64,000 bases of DNA from DASQPA01 sp963757335 (lineage in GTDB: Bacteria; Acidobacteriota; Thermoanaerobaculia; Multivoradales; UBA5704). Position 1 is the first letter of the stretch. Every line of letters starts with the position of its first letter. This document shows positions 1 to 9,159 of the stretch, in pieces. The position numbers and the translations under genes were made by a program. The notes below the pieces were generated by a model, which worked only from the letters and a program-made list of their open reading frames with translations, made no database searches and was not told the origin of the DNA. The stretch is from contig CAVWRJ010000002.1 in NCBI GenBank assembly GCA_963757335.1, forward strand, positions 434,001 to 498,000, given 5' to 3'.

Positions 1-404
1 TAAAGACCCTCGAACGGGCGAGGAAGGCCGAGCCGGAGAACCCCAAGACACAGGAGGACCTGGGGATCGTCCTCCTGCGGATGAACCGCCGCGACGCTGC
101 CCGCGACCACCTGCGCCAGGCCCTGGCCCAGAACCCCCGGCTCCCTATCTCCTGGAACACCCTGGGGGTCGCCCTCTTCCAGGGCGGCGACGCCGCGGGA
201 GCCCTGGACGCCTGGCAGCGGGCGGTCGCGCTCGATCCGCGCCAGGTGGACGCGCTCTACAACATCGGCCTCGTGGCGGCGGAAGCGGGTCGGGCCGCGG
301 AGGCGAGAAACGCGCTCGAACAGTTCATCCGCACCGCGCCGCCCGGCCGCTGGAACGGCGAGCTCGCGCGGGCCCGGCAGGTTCTCACCCATCTGGGGGG
401 TTAG
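1..404 (+). CDS. TPR-tail of a sulfatase-like/TPR lipoprotein (5' truncated)
   Basis: The gene enters from the left edge; its frame is open from base 3 without a start. The visible ~133 residues are tetratricopeptide repeats, with the line SWNTLGVALFQGG followed by ALDPRQVDALYNIGLVA. They align residue by residue with the last ~110 residues of the next gene, which has SAWNTLGVALFRLEG and YDALLNIGLVAAQAG. It is therefore almost certainly the end of a third tandem copy of the same sulfatase-like/TPR family. The stop is 4 nt before the next start, so the three genes probably form one operon. The catalytic head lies outside the window. TPRs are protein-interaction scaffolds; partner unknown. Confidence 0.8.
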   Translation, partial: KTLERARKAEPENPKTQEDLGIVLLRMNRRDAARDHLRQALAQNPRLPISWNTLGVALFQGGDAAGALDAWQRAVALDPRQVDALYNIGLVAAEAGRAAEARNALEQFIRTAPPGRWNGELARARQVLTHLGG

Positions 405-408
405 CGGG

Positions 409-2718
409 ATGAGGCGGCGCTCGCTCTTCTCCGGGCTGGCCGGGATCGTCGGCATGGCCGGGATCGTCGGGATGGCCGGGATCGTCGCCCTCGTCAGCCT
501 GGCCGGCTGCCGGCACGAGCGGACCTACCCGGGGGCGCCGATCGTCCTCATTTCGATCGATACCCTGCGCTCGGATCACCTCCCCGCTTATGGCTACAAG
601 GGGGTCGAGACCCCGGCGATCGACGCCCTCCGCGCCGACGCCATTCTCTGCGAGCGAGCCTTCAGCCACTATCCGATCACCCTCCCCTCGCACGCCTCGA
701 TCCTCTCCGGGCTCCTGCCGACCCAGCATGGGGTACGCGACAACGTCGGTTACCCCTATGATGGCGACCGGCACCCCACCTTGGCCCGCCTGCTGAAAAG
801 CGCTGGCTACGAGACCGGGGGAGCGGTCTCGACCTTCATCCTCCGCCGGGCGACCGGCATCGCCGCCGGCTTCGACTTCTACGAGGACTCGATCGCCGTC
901 CAGGGCGGCGAGCGCCTGGACGAGCTCCAGCGGCCGGGTACCGAGGCCGCCCGGCTGGGGCTCGACTGGATCCGCGGCCGTTCGGAGAAGCCCTTCTTCT
1001 TCTTCCTCCACCTCTACGAGCCGCACACGCCCTACACCCCGCCCGAACCCTGGCGCTCGCGCTACCGGGAGCGCCCCTACGACGGCGAGATCGCCACCGC
1101 CGACTCGATCGTCGGCGACTTCCTCCGCGAGCTTAAGCGGCTGGGGATCTACGACCGCGCCGTCGTCGTCCTCCTCTCCGACCACGGGGAGGGCCTCTCC
1201 GAGCACGGCGAGCGGCAGCACGGCTTCCTCCTCTATCGCGAAACTTTGCAGGTGCCGCTCCTCCTCAAGCTCCCGGGCGCCGCCCGGAAGGGCGAGACGA
1301 TCACCGTGCCGGTCGGCCTCTTTGACGTCGCCCCTACCCTCCTCGCCCTGGCCGGGGTCGAGCGGCCTCGCGAGATGACCGGCATCCCCCTCCTCGACCT
1401 CCTGGGGAAAGCGGCACCCTCCCGGGACATCTACTCCGAGACCTTCTACCCCCGGCTCCACCTCGGCTGGAGCGACCTGGCCTCTCTCATCGGCGGCCGC
1501 TACCACTACATCGAGGGTCCCGATCCGGAGCTCTACGACCTCGCCTACGACCATGGCGAGCGGGTGAACCTGCGCGACCGGGAGCGGCGTACTTTCGCTG
1601 CCCTCCGCACCGCCCTCAAGCCGTACGACCGCAATCTCCAGGCGCCGCGCGCCGACCCCGAGACGGCACGCAAGCTCGCCTCGCTGGGCTATCTCGGCGG
1701 TTCGGCCGCGGCGAGCCAGGGCGGCCCCCTCCCCGATCCCAAGGGCCAGACCCGGGTGCTCGGAGAGATCGACGACGCCTTCGGCCATCTCGCGGCGGGC
1801 GAGACCGAGCCGGCGATCGCCGGCTTCCGGCGCCTGCTCGCCGCCAACCCCAAGATGGAGGACATCTGGGACAACCTCGGTCTGGCGCTCCAGAAGGAGG
1901 GGCGGCACGAGGAGGCGAGCGCGGCCTTCGCCCAGGCGCTCAAGCTGTCGAACGGCGCCCCCTCGGTCGCCATCGCCGCGGCCAGCTCGCTCATCGCCCT
2001 CGGCAGGCTCGACGAGGCCAGGAAACACGCCGAGCTGGCGATGAAGATGAACCCGGCCGGGGCCTACGACATCCTGGTGCAGATCGCCCTCGCCCGCCAC
2101 GACACCCCGGGGGCGCTCGACCTCATGCGGCGGGCGGTCGATCTGGGGGTGGCGGGCCAGCAGCTCCGCCGTCGCTACGTCCTCCTCCTCGCCGGCCAGG
2201 GCGACCCGCAACAGGCCCTGACCGCCTTGAAGCCGCTCGCCGACCGCGGCGACCCGGACGCGATCAACGCCCTCGCGACCTCGCTGTCGGACCTCGGTCG
2301 CCAGCAGGAGGCCGAGGCGCTCCTCGCCAAGCTCGCCTTGAGCCAGCCGGGAAACGCCCGCACCCACGAGCTCTTGGGGATGGTGGCGCTCCGCCTCGAC
2401 CGGCCGGCCGACGCCAGAGACCAGCTCCGCCGAGCCCTCGACCTCGACGGCAAGAGCGCCTCCGCCTGGAACACCCTGGGGGTCGCCCTCTTCCGCCTGG
2501 AGGGGCCGGAGGCCGCCCTCGCCGCCTGGCAGAAGTCGGTCGCCTTGGATCCCACCCAGTATGACGCGCTCCTGAACATCGGCCTCGTCGCCGCCCAGGC
2601 CGGGCGCCGGCCCGAGGCGGCGCGGGCCTTGAAGCAGTTCCTCGCCACGGCGCCGGCCGACCGCTTCGCCGAGGACCGTACGAAAGCCCGCGGCATCCTG
2701 CGCGAGATCGGCGGGTAA
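409..2718 (+). CDS. Sulfatase-like (alkaline phosphatase superfamily)/TPR lipoprotein, copy 1
   Basis: 769 residues. A signal peptide ends in a lipobox (LAGC, Cys34), so the protein should be a membrane-anchored lipoprotein. Residues ~43-420 are a sulfatase-fold domain: metal-binding SIDTLR (Asp51), LPSHAS, and a second metal site SDHGEG. The residue in the nucleophile position is Thr91 (TLPSH) rather than the Cys of the C-x-P-x-R formylglycine motif. A phosphodiesterase or phosphotransferase role (LtaS and NPP enzymes use Thr) is thus at least as likely as sulfate-ester hydrolysis; substrate unknown. Residues ~450-769 are TPRs. The signal peptide contains a near-perfect 18-bp DNA repeat (438-489) encoding AGIVGM. 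It is tightly packed with its two paralogues. Confidence 0.85.
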   Translation: MRRRSLFSGLAGIVGMAGIVGMAGIVALVSLAGCRHERTYPGAPIVLISIDTLRSDHLPAYGYKGVETPAIDALRADAILCERAFSHYPITLPSHASILSGLLPTQHGVRDNVGYPYDGDRHPTLARLLKSAGYETGGAVSTFILRRATGIAAGFDFYEDSIAVQGGERLDELQRPGTEAARLGLDWIRGRSEKPFFFFLHLYEPHTPYTPPEPWRSRYRERPYDGEIATADSIVGDFLRELKRLGIYDRAVVVLLSDHGEGLSEHGERQHGFLLYRETLQVPLLLKLPGAARKGETITVPVGLFDVAPTLLALAGVERPREMTGIPLLDLLGKAAPSRDIYSETFYPRLHLGWSDLASLIGGRYHYIEGPDPELYDLAYDHGERVNLRDRERRTFAALRTALKPYDRNLQAPRADPETARKLASLGYLGGSAAASQGGPLPDPKGQTRVLGEIDDAFGHLAAGETEPAIAGFRRLLAANPKMEDIWDNLGLALQKEGRHEEASAAFAQALKLSNGAPSVAIAAASSLIALGRLDEARKHAELAMKMNPAGAYDILVQIALARHDTPGALDLMRRAVDLGVAGQQLRRRYVLLLAGQGDPQQALTALKPLADRGDPDAINALATSLSDLGRQQEAEALLAKLALSQPGNARTHELLGMVALRLDRPADARDQLRRALDLDGKSASAWNTLGVALFRLEGPEAALAAWQKSVALDPTQYDALLNIGLVAAQAGRRPEAARALKQFLATAPADRFAEDRTKARGILREIGG

Positions 2719-2721
2719 AGA

Positions 2722-4914
2722 ATGAAACTCCCGAAAGTACTGACCCTTCTGGTAACGGCGTTCCTCGCCGCCGGCTGCCGACCGACCTCGGAGCCGGCAG
2801 GCATGTCGGGGAAGGTGGGAACGTTCCCCGGCGCCCCGATCGTCGTCATCTCGATCGACACCCTGCGCTCGGACCACCTCCCCGCCTACGGCTACAAGGG
2901 GGTCGAGACCCCGGCGATCGACGCCCTGCGGAGGGACGCCATCCTCTACGAGCGGGCCTACAGCCACATCCCGCTCACTCTCCCCTCCCACGCGACGCTC
3001 CTGACCGGCCTCCTGCCCCCCGGGAACGGGGTGCGGGACAACGTCGGCTATGTCCTCGAAGCCGGCAAGCACCCGCATCTCCCGCGCTCTCTCAAAGCGG
3101 CCGGCTATGCGACCGGTGCCGCGGTCTCGGCCTACGTCCTCCGCGCCGAGACCGGGATGGCCGCCGACTTCGACTTCTACGACGACGCGATCGACGCCAG
3201 GGCCGGCCAGGCCCTGGGGCGCAGCCAGCGCCCGGGCCGGGAGACGGAGGAGAGCGCCAAGACCTGGATGCACGCGGTCGACGGCAAGCCCTTCTTCCTC
3301 CTCCTCCACCTCTACGAGCCGCACACGCCGTACGAGCCGCCCGAGCCCTTCGCCACGCGCTACAGAGAGCACCCCTACGACGGCGAGATCGCGGCCACCG
3401 ACGCGATCGTCGGCGACTTCCTGGCCGACTTGAAGCAGCGCGGGATCTACGACCGGGCGATCGTCGTCCTCCTCTCCGACCACGGCGAGGGGCTCCTGGA
3501 GCACGGCGAGCAGGAGCACGGGGTCTTTCTTTACCGCGAGGCGCTCCAGGTGCCGCTCCTCGTCAAGCTTCCGGGGAGCCTTAGGGGCGGTAGCCGGGTC
3601 GCCGCCCCCGCCGGGCTGATTGACCTCTTCCCCACCCTCGTCCAGCTGATCGGGGCCCCCGTGCCCACGGGGCTCGACGGTACCTCGCTCTTCGACCTCG
3701 ACGGTCCCCACGCCCCGGTGCGCTCGCTCTACGCCGAGACCTACTACCCCCGGCTCCACCTCGGCTGGAGCGAGGCGACCGCCCTGATCCGCGACCGCTT
3801 CCACTACATCCGCGTCCCCAAGCCCGAGCTCTACGACCTGGCGGCGGACCCCGGCGAGCGCATCAACGTCCTCGCCGGGGAGCGCCGCGCCTACGCCGCT
3901 CTCCGCCAGGAGCTAGAGGGCCGGATTCGCCCCCTGACTGCCCCCGCCGCGACCGACCAGGAGACCGCCCGGAAGCTCGGCGCCCTGGGCTACATCACGA
4001 GCTCCACGGGAGTCGGCGGCGACTCCAGGGAGCCGCTCCCCGATGCCAAGGACCGCATCGCAACCCTCAAGGACTTCGGCCTCGCCTTTAAGGAGTATGA
4101 GGCCCAGCACTACGCCGAAGCGGTGCCGGCCTTCGAGCGCATCGTGGCCGCCAATCCGAAGATGATCGATGCCTGGGAGCACCTCGGGCTGGCGCGCCAG
4201 AAGCTGGGGAGGCGGGAGGAGGCGCTCGCCGCATTTCAAAAAGCGATGAATCTATCGGGCGGGGTGGCCCACGTCGCCCTCGCCACGGCGTCGCTCCTGG
4301 TCGACATGGGCCGCTTGGACGAGGCCCGCCAGCATGCCGAGCTCGGCCTCGCCACCAGCCCGGCCTCGGCGCACGACGTTCTGGCCCAGATCGCCATAGC
4401 CCGGAAAGAGCCGGAGACGGCGGAGCGCGAGGCCCGCGCCGCCCTCGCCGTCCCCGGCTCGAAGGTCGCCCCCCTCCTCACCCTCGCCCAGGTCCTGACC
4501 GATCGCGGCAAGCTCGAACCGGCCCTGGCGGCGATCCAGCAGGCGATCGACGAGGTCGCCCGGCAGCCCGGTCACTCGCCCTTCCCTGGCCTTTTCTACC
4601 TGCGGGGGGACGTCCTCGCCCGGCTCGGCCGCACCGCCGAGGCCGTGCCGAGCTTCGAGCGGGAGATCGCCGGCTTTCCGCGCGATACCCGGGCCTACAC
4701 CCGCCTGTCGGTCCTCTATGCCAGCGAGGGGCGCTCGAACGACGCGGTTTCGGCGCTCCGCCGGATGGTCGAAACCAATGAGTCGCCGATCGCCTATGCC
4801 GAGGCGGTCAAGACCCTCCGCGTTCTCGGTGACCCGGCCGGCGCCCAGGCCCTCCTCCGGCACGCCCTCGCCCTCCATCCCGAAAGCCCCGAGCTCCGCG
4901 CGCTCGGGGGGTAG
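2722..4914 (+). CDS. Sulfatase-like (alkaline phosphatase superfamily)/TPR lipoprotein, copy 2
   Basis: 730 residues, paralogous to the preceding gene from which it is separated by 3 nt. The lipobox is LAAGC (Cys19). The head has SIDTLR, TLPSHAT with Thr86 in place of the catalytic Cys, and LLSDHGEG. The conserved segment LHLYEPHTPY is shared with copy 1. The TPR tail begins around residue 450 and is more diverged than the head, suggesting shared chemistry but different partners. The gene ends 2 nt before the palindromic element at 4917-5002. Function beyond a surface-attached hydrolase or transferase cannot be assigned. Confidence 0.85.
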   Translation: MKLPKVLTLLVTAFLAAGCRPTSEPAGMSGKVGTFPGAPIVVISIDTLRSDHLPAYGYKGVETPAIDALRRDAILYERAYSHIPLTLPSHATLLTGLLPPGNGVRDNVGYVLEAGKHPHLPRSLKAAGYATGAAVSAYVLRAETGMAADFDFYDDAIDARAGQALGRSQRPGRETEESAKTWMHAVDGKPFFLLLHLYEPHTPYEPPEPFATRYREHPYDGEIAATDAIVGDFLADLKQRGIYDRAIVVLLSDHGEGLLEHGEQEHGVFLYREALQVPLLVKLPGSLRGGSRVAAPAGLIDLFPTLVQLIGAPVPTGLDGTSLFDLDGPHAPVRSLYAETYYPRLHLGWSEATALIRDRFHYIRVPKPELYDLAADPGERINVLAGERRAYAALRQELEGRIRPLTAPAATDQETARKLGALGYITSSTGVGGDSREPLPDAKDRIATLKDFGLAFKEYEAQHYAEAVPAFERIVAANPKMIDAWEHLGLARQKLGRREEALAAFQKAMNLSGGVAHVALATASLLVDMGRLDEARQHAELGLATSPASAHDVLAQIAIARKEPETAEREARAALAVPGSKVAPLLTLAQVLTDRGKLEPALAAIQQAIDEVARQPGHSPFPGLFYLRGDVLARLGRTAEAVPSFEREIAGFPRDTRAYTRLSVLYASEGRSNDAVSALRRMVETNESPIAYAEAVKTLRVLGDPAGAQALLRHALALHPESPELRALGG

Positions 4915-4916
4915 GG

Positions 4917-5002
4917 ACTGGGTCCTTTTGAACCTGCGGGCGGTCTCCTTCGGGCGCTCCGCGCAGCCAGTCGCCCGTCCTCGGATTTCAAACGGACCCA
5001 GT
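4917..5002. repeat. Palindromic dispersed element, copy A
   Basis: Left arm 4917-4932 and right arm 4987-5002 are inverted repeats (15 of 16 positions pair) around a 54-nt core (4933-4986) starting CCTGCGGGCGG. The core recurs with about three substitutions at 27136-27190, where the arms have a wholly different sequence but again pair with each other. It lies between the convergent sulfatase-like and FG-GAP genes, 2 nt after one stop and 17 nt from the other, so it may act as a bidirectional terminator or transcript stabiliser. No transposase is visible. Confidence 0.8.
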
Positions 5003-5019
5003 ACCGGGGGCCAGGGCCG

Positions 5020-7017
5020 CTACTTCCCTGCCGAGTCCGCCTTCTCCATGACGTCCAGTTGGCGGTTGCCGGCGACCGGGCCGGGGAGGGTCTGCTTTTT
5101 CCCCGACGGCCAGAGGATCTCGACCGCGTCCGCCTTCTCGGCGTCGCCCAAGCCGAAGTAGAGCGGAATCAGGCTGTGCGAGAGGTAGCCCGAGTTGCCG
5201 TCCATGACCTTGGTGAGCGTCCGCCCCCCCACCTTCACCCGGACGGTGGCGCCGATCCCGTCGCGGTTCGATTCCCTGCCGATCAGCCGCACCTTCAGCC
5301 AGTGGATCTTCCGCCTCTGGGCGAGGTCGCTGACGAACACCTGGGGCTCGGAGTTGAAGTCGTTGGTGATGATGTCCAGATCGCCGTCGTTGTCGAGGTC
5401 GAAGATGGCGGAGGAGCGGGAGCCCAGGGTGCCGGTGACGACGAACTTGCCGGTCCTCCCCTTGCACTGGGGGATGTCCCGGTCCTCCCCCGAGCAGTCG
5501 AGGTTGAACCAGGGCTTGCGCGTCCGGCCACCCCGGCGCGGCTCGATCCCGAGGACGAAGGAGCTGTCCATGAAGCGCTCCCCCTGGTTGTTGAGGAGCA
5601 GCGAGTTGACCCCGTAGCGGAAGGGGAAGTTCATGCTGGCGGTGATGAGGACGTCCTCCCAGCCGTCGGCGTTCAAGTCGCCCGTGCTCACCCCCCAGGG
5701 CCAGTAGTTCTCGAGGTTGAGCTCCGCCGCGCGCTCGACGAACCTGCCGTCCCCCCGGCTCTCGAAGAAGGCGTTGCCGAAGATGTTGTTGGCCGCTCCC
5801 TGATAGACCGGCAGGTCCTCCTTGGGAGGGAACTGGAGCTTCTCGTCCTGGGGCGGGATGTCGCCCACCATGTCCGAGTGCATGTCGGTGACGAGGAGGT
5901 CCATCCGGCCGTCGTTGTTCCAGTCGAAGACCTTGATCCCCATCGCTCCCCAGGAGGTCTTGGGGAAGTACTTGGCGGTGGCGTCGACGAAGTACTTGCC
6001 GCCGACGTTCTCGTAATAGTGGTTGTCCCCCTGCATGTTGAGGACATAGAGGTCCGGCCAGCCGTCGCCGTTCCAGTCGGCGATCGAGGCGTCGCCGCTC
6101 CACGAGCCGTCCTCGAGCTTCATCTCCTTGGAGACGTCGACGAAGTGGTTGTGCCCGAGGTTCCGGTAGAGGACGCTCTTTTCCGTCCGCTCGGGGAACA
6201 TGTGGCCCATGAAGGCGTCCTCGTAGGCCACGTAGTAGCCGTCCTTGCCGCGCGCCTCCGTCGTGTACTTGCCGACGTTGACGAGGAAGAGGTCGAGCTT
6301 GCCGTCGCGGTCGAAGTCGAAGAAGACCGCCGCCGAGGAGTGACCGACGTAGCTTAAACCCGACTCCTTGGTGATGTCCTTGAAGTGCCCCTTGCCGTCG
6401 TTCTCGAAGAGGAGATTGCCGCCGCGGACGGTGGTGACGTAGAGGTCCGGGTCGCCGTCGTTGTCGATGTCGGCGAAGGTGGCGGAGACCGAAATGCGGC
6501 CCGGCACGCCGACCCCGGCCTCGGCGGTGATGTTCCTGAACCGGCCGTTCCCGAGGTTCTTCCACAGCTCGTTGCCGCCCCGCTGGTTGACGAAGTAGAC
6601 GTCGAGCAGCCCGTCGCCGTCGACGTCCGCCACCGCGAGACCCGTGCCGTGGTCGTAGTGGGCCGCCTTGTAGCGCTTCCCGGCGTCCTCGACGATGCCG
6701 TGGACGAAGGTGATGCCGCTCTCGGGAAGCCGGTCGGTGAACTGGAAATCGTGGAAGACCTTGAACTGGTCGACCAGAGCCTTCTCGGCCGCGGCGCGCG
6801 CCGCCAGGGTGTCGGCCCCGGAGTCCGGGCTCGGGACGTCCATCGTCGCCGGCCCCCCGTTGGCCGACGGGGTGATCTTCGAGGGGATCACCGGGCCGGC
6901 CGGAGAGGCGTGGTCGTGCACCGCCGCCCTTCCGGGGAGAGCGAGGGTTGCCGCCCCGAGCAGCAGCAGAAAGAGCGGGGCCCGGGAGGAGGAGCGTCGG
7001 CGAGGCATGGGTATCAT
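5020..7017 (-). CDS. Secreted FG-GAP/VCBS propeller protein with ASPIC/UnbV C-terminus
   Basis: 665 residues from the ATG at 7017, which follows AGAGGT at a suitable distance; a further in-frame ATG lies at 7008 and the frame extends upstream to 7071 without a ribosome site. The N-terminus is a signal peptide (PRRRSSSRAPLFLLLLG). Then come multiple FG-GAP/VCBS repeats with Ca-binding loops such as DVDGDGLLD, DIDNDGDPD and DWNGDGWPD, predicting a beta-propeller. The last ~100 residues match the ASPIC/UnbV domain (SNRDGIGATVRV, then FGLGDAEKAD and ILWPSGKKQ). Family members are extracellular and often co-occur with TPR proteins in Acidobacteriota and Planctomycetes; the biochemical role is not established. 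It is convergent with the sulfatase-like genes. Confidence 0.85.
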   Translation of the reverse strand: MIPMPRRRSSSRAPLFLLLLGAATLALPGRAAVHDHASPAGPVIPSKITPSANGGPATMDVPSPDSGADTLAARAAAEKALVDQFKVFHDFQFTDRLPESGITFVHGIVEDAGKRYKAAHYDHGTGLAVADVDGDGLLDVYFVNQRGGNELWKNLGNGRFRNITAEAGVGVPGRISVSATFADIDNDGDPDLYVTTVRGGNLLFENDGKGHFKDITKESGLSYVGHSSAAVFFDFDRDGKLDLFLVNVGKYTTEARGKDGYYVAYEDAFMGHMFPERTEKSVLYRNLGHNHFVDVSKEMKLEDGSWSGDASIADWNGDGWPDLYVLNMQGDNHYYENVGGKYFVDATAKYFPKTSWGAMGIKVFDWNNDGRMDLLVTDMHSDMVGDIPPQDEKLQFPPKEDLPVYQGAANNIFGNAFFESRGDGRFVERAAELNLENYWPWGVSTGDLNADGWEDVLITASMNFPFRYGVNSLLLNNQGERFMDSSFVLGIEPRRGGRTRKPWFNLDCSGEDRDIPQCKGRTGKFVVTGTLGSRSSAIFDLDNDGDLDIITNDFNSEPQVFVSDLAQRRKIHWLKVRLIGRESNRDGIGATVRVKVGGRTLTKVMDGNSGYLSHSLIPLYFGLGDAEKADAVEILWPSGKKQTLPGPVAGNRQLDVMEKADSAGK

Positions 7018-7163
7018 GGGGACCTCTGGAGTGGGAGCTGGTTTTTTAGCGCCGGGAAGAGTATCACGCACCCCTCAGGCACCCGATGTCGTCCCCGGTG
7101 TCCTTTCGAAGCAACGAGCTGTCGATCCGAGCTACGAGCTGCCGGGTTTGATAGGACGCTGCT

Positions 7164-7191
7164 TTGAAGATACTGCCCCATGCGCTAGACT
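7164..7191 (+). promoter_or_regulatory. Candidate leaderless promoter of the HTH gene
   Basis: TTGAAG at 7164-7169 and TAGACT at 7186-7191 are separated by 16 nt. The expected transcription start, 7-8 nt after the -10 box, coincides with the ATGATG start codons at 7199 and 7202. There is no Shine-Dalgarno sequence. Confidence 0.45.
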
Positions 7192-7198
7192 TCCGGGC

Positions 7199-7708
7199 AT
7201 GATGGCCGAAGATTCACAGTCCGAGCAGGAGCAGGAACGGGAGGAGGTCGAGCGGGCGATCAAGCTCATCGAGGGCGTGATGCGCGTTCAGGGGGTGACC
7301 AAAAAGATCCTCGACGAGCGGCTGGGCAAGTCCCCCGGCTACTTCGCCCAGGTGCTCTCCGGTCGTCTGGAGCTCAAGTACCGGCACATCCTCGCCATCC
7401 TGCGCGGGCTGGAGCTCGAGCCGCGGGTCTTCTTCCGCTCGCTCTTCCCCGAGCCGGGGGAGCCCGCGAGCGGCGCCCGCATGCTGGAGCGGCTCTTCGC
7501 CGAGCTCCAGCGGAGCGGCTACGGAACCTACCTCTCGCCCTCTCCGCCCGCGTTTCCGCCCCCGCAGCCCCCGCCTCCCACGATCGACGCCGACGAGCTC
7601 GACCGCCGCATCCAGATCGCGGTCGCCGTGGCCCTGGAGGCGCGCGACAGGAAACGGGAAGACGAGGCCGGCGAAGCCGGTTCGCCGCGCCGGTCCCGCC
7701 AGGGCTGA
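7199..7708 (+). CDS. Small HTH (XRE/Cro-like) regulator with Pro-rich linker
   Basis: 169 residues. After an acidic N-terminus, residues ~20-75 resemble a lambda-repressor-type helix-turn-helix (VQGVTKKILDERLGKSPGYF then LKYRHILAILRGLELEP). A proline-rich linker (PPAFPPPQPPPP) precedes a short C-terminal helix with alternating charge. The open frame extends much further upstream, but that part is antisense to the FG-GAP gene. The start is placed at the tandem ATGs because the promoter-like boxes end 7 nt before them. Target genes are unknown; the closest candidate is its own divergent neighbourhood. Confidence 0.7.
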   Translation: MMAEDSQSEQEQEREEVERAIKLIEGVMRVQGVTKKILDERLGKSPGYFAQVLSGRLELKYRHILAILRGLELEPRVFFRSLFPEPGEPASGARMLERLFAELQRSGYGTYLSPSPPAFPPPQPPPPTIDADELDRRIQIAVAVALEARDRKREDEAGEAGSPRRSRQG

Positions 7709-7780
7709 TCTACTTCTCCAACCGGTCGAGCGGCAGGCCGGGGGACGGGAGAGGGCGCGGCTGGCGCGCTTCTTCGCCCT

Positions 7781-9049
7781 CTATTGAACGGCCAGGAGGC
7801 GCGAATTCCCCGTCTCGCCCAGGCGCAGATCGAGCCAGTTCGCGGCATCCTCGACATCCAGCTCGCCGGCCGTCTTCTGGTGACCCGCGAGGTCGGCGGC
7901 GACCCGGTGGTGGCCGGTGGCGACCCCGCCCAACCGGTAGCGGCCGTCGCCGTCCGTCCGGGTGCTGGCGATGAACGAGAAGCGTCGCGCCGCTCCCGGA
8001 GCGAGGGGAGAGGAGGGGTCGGCGAGCCGCACCTCGGCCCCCACCGCCGGATCGCCGTCCGCGGTCGTGACCTGGCCCTCGATCACGGCGCCTTCGCTCA
8101 AGAGGATCTCCAGGTCGGTCACGTTGGAGCCCGCGACGACCTTGACCGGCTGGGTCTCGGCGGGCAGGTGATTGGCGGCCGAAACGTGGAGTGTGTAGCG
8201 GCCGGGGGGGAGGCCGGCGATCGCGAAGCGTCCTAGGGCGTCCGTCGGTCCTTCCGCCAGGCAACTGTCGGCCAGCTCGTTCTCAAGGATGACCCGGGCG
8301 GCGGGGATGGGAGAGCCCGCCTCGTCGAGCACCCGGCCGGCGACCTGGGAGATGGGGGTGAGGACGATACGGAGCGGCTCCTCAAGCCAAGTATCGAGCC
8401 CGATCGTACGGGAGGCGTAGCCCTCGCGCTCGATCCGGAGTCGCAGCCAATCCCCGGGGGTGAGGTCGATCGCCTCGAACCCCCCGTCGACCCCGGTCCT
8501 CGATTCATTCTCCGGCTTTGCGCCTGCCCAGGAGAGCCAGTCCTCGAGCTCGTCCGTCCGCCCGACCCGAACGAGGGCTCCGGCGAGCGGTCGTCCCTCC
8601 GGATCCTCGACGCTCCCGGTGAGGACGGCGCCGGCCTGGAGGACGATCTGGCCGAGATCGGCGGGCGCCTCGGCCGGACTGCCGGGGACGAGGCTGGGGA
8701 CGACGCCGCGAAGGAGAACGGGCGCGAAGCGGCGGGCGCGCACGGCGAGGTCGATCGGGCCGGCGGGCAACTTCTTGACGGCGAAGCGCCCATGGGTATC
8801 GGTCCGGGCGGAGACCAGGGCCTTCCGGGCCGCGGTCGCGTCGGCGTTGCCGTCGGTATCACTGGTGCCGGCGATATCGGCGACATTGGCGGTGCCGGCG
8901 ACATCGGCGGGAAGGAGATGGATCGTGGCGCCCGCGATCGGGCGCCCGCCCGTATCCACCACTCGGCCGACCGCGGACCGGGCCGCCGTGCCCACGGCCG
9001 GGCAGGCGATCGAGAGAGCGAAGAGGGCGAGCGCGAGACGGGTCTTCAT
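7781..9049 (-). CDS. Secreted protein with four carboxypeptidase-regulatory-like repeats
   Basis: 422 residues with a signal peptide (MKTRLALALFALSIACPAVG). It contains four copies of a CarboxypepD_reg-like/Cna-B-like beta-sandwich, each opening with a G-x-V-x-D-x-x-G-x-P pattern: GRVVDTGGRPIAGA, GSVEDPEGRPLAGA, GRVLDEAGSPIPAA and GQVTTADGDPAVGA. No enzymatic domain is present, so it is probably a surface or periplasmic scaffold. The first repeat is interrupted after LLPADVAG by a low-complexity stretch (ANVADIAGTSDTDGNAD) encoded by degenerate GGCGACATT-type repeats at 8831-8911. That insertion looks recently acquired. Confidence 0.8.
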   Translation of the reverse strand: MKTRLALALFALSIACPAVGTAARSAVGRVVDTGGRPIAGATIHLLPADVAGTANVADIAGTSDTDGNADATAARKALVSARTDTHGRFAVKKLPAGPIDLAVRARRFAPVLLRGVVPSLVPGSPAEAPADLGQIVLQAGAVLTGSVEDPEGRPLAGALVRVGRTDELEDWLSWAGAKPENESRTGVDGGFEAIDLTPGDWLRLRIEREGYASRTIGLDTWLEEPLRIVLTPISQVAGRVLDEAGSPIPAARVILENELADSCLAEGPTDALGRFAIAGLPPGRYTLHVSAANHLPAETQPVKVVAGSNVTDLEILLSEGAVIEGQVTTADGDPAVGAEVRLADPSSPLAPGAARRFSFIASTRTDGDGRYRLGGVATGHHRVAADLAGHQKTAGELDVEDAANWLDLRLGETGNSRLLAVQ

Positions 9050-9159
9050 GGCGAGGCTCCGAGAAGACGAATCGAGAGAACTGGTAAAAGCATAACAGAT
9101 CCCGCCAGACTGGCGCGACCGGGGCGGCCGTCCGGGCGACCGGCCCCCTGGCGGGGAAT

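Noticed and set aside
385..3804. 1139-codon open frame on the minus strand
   Set aside because: Antisense to two well-supported sulfatase-like genes; its Val/Glu/Gly/Arg-rich composition is the usual artefact of high GC.
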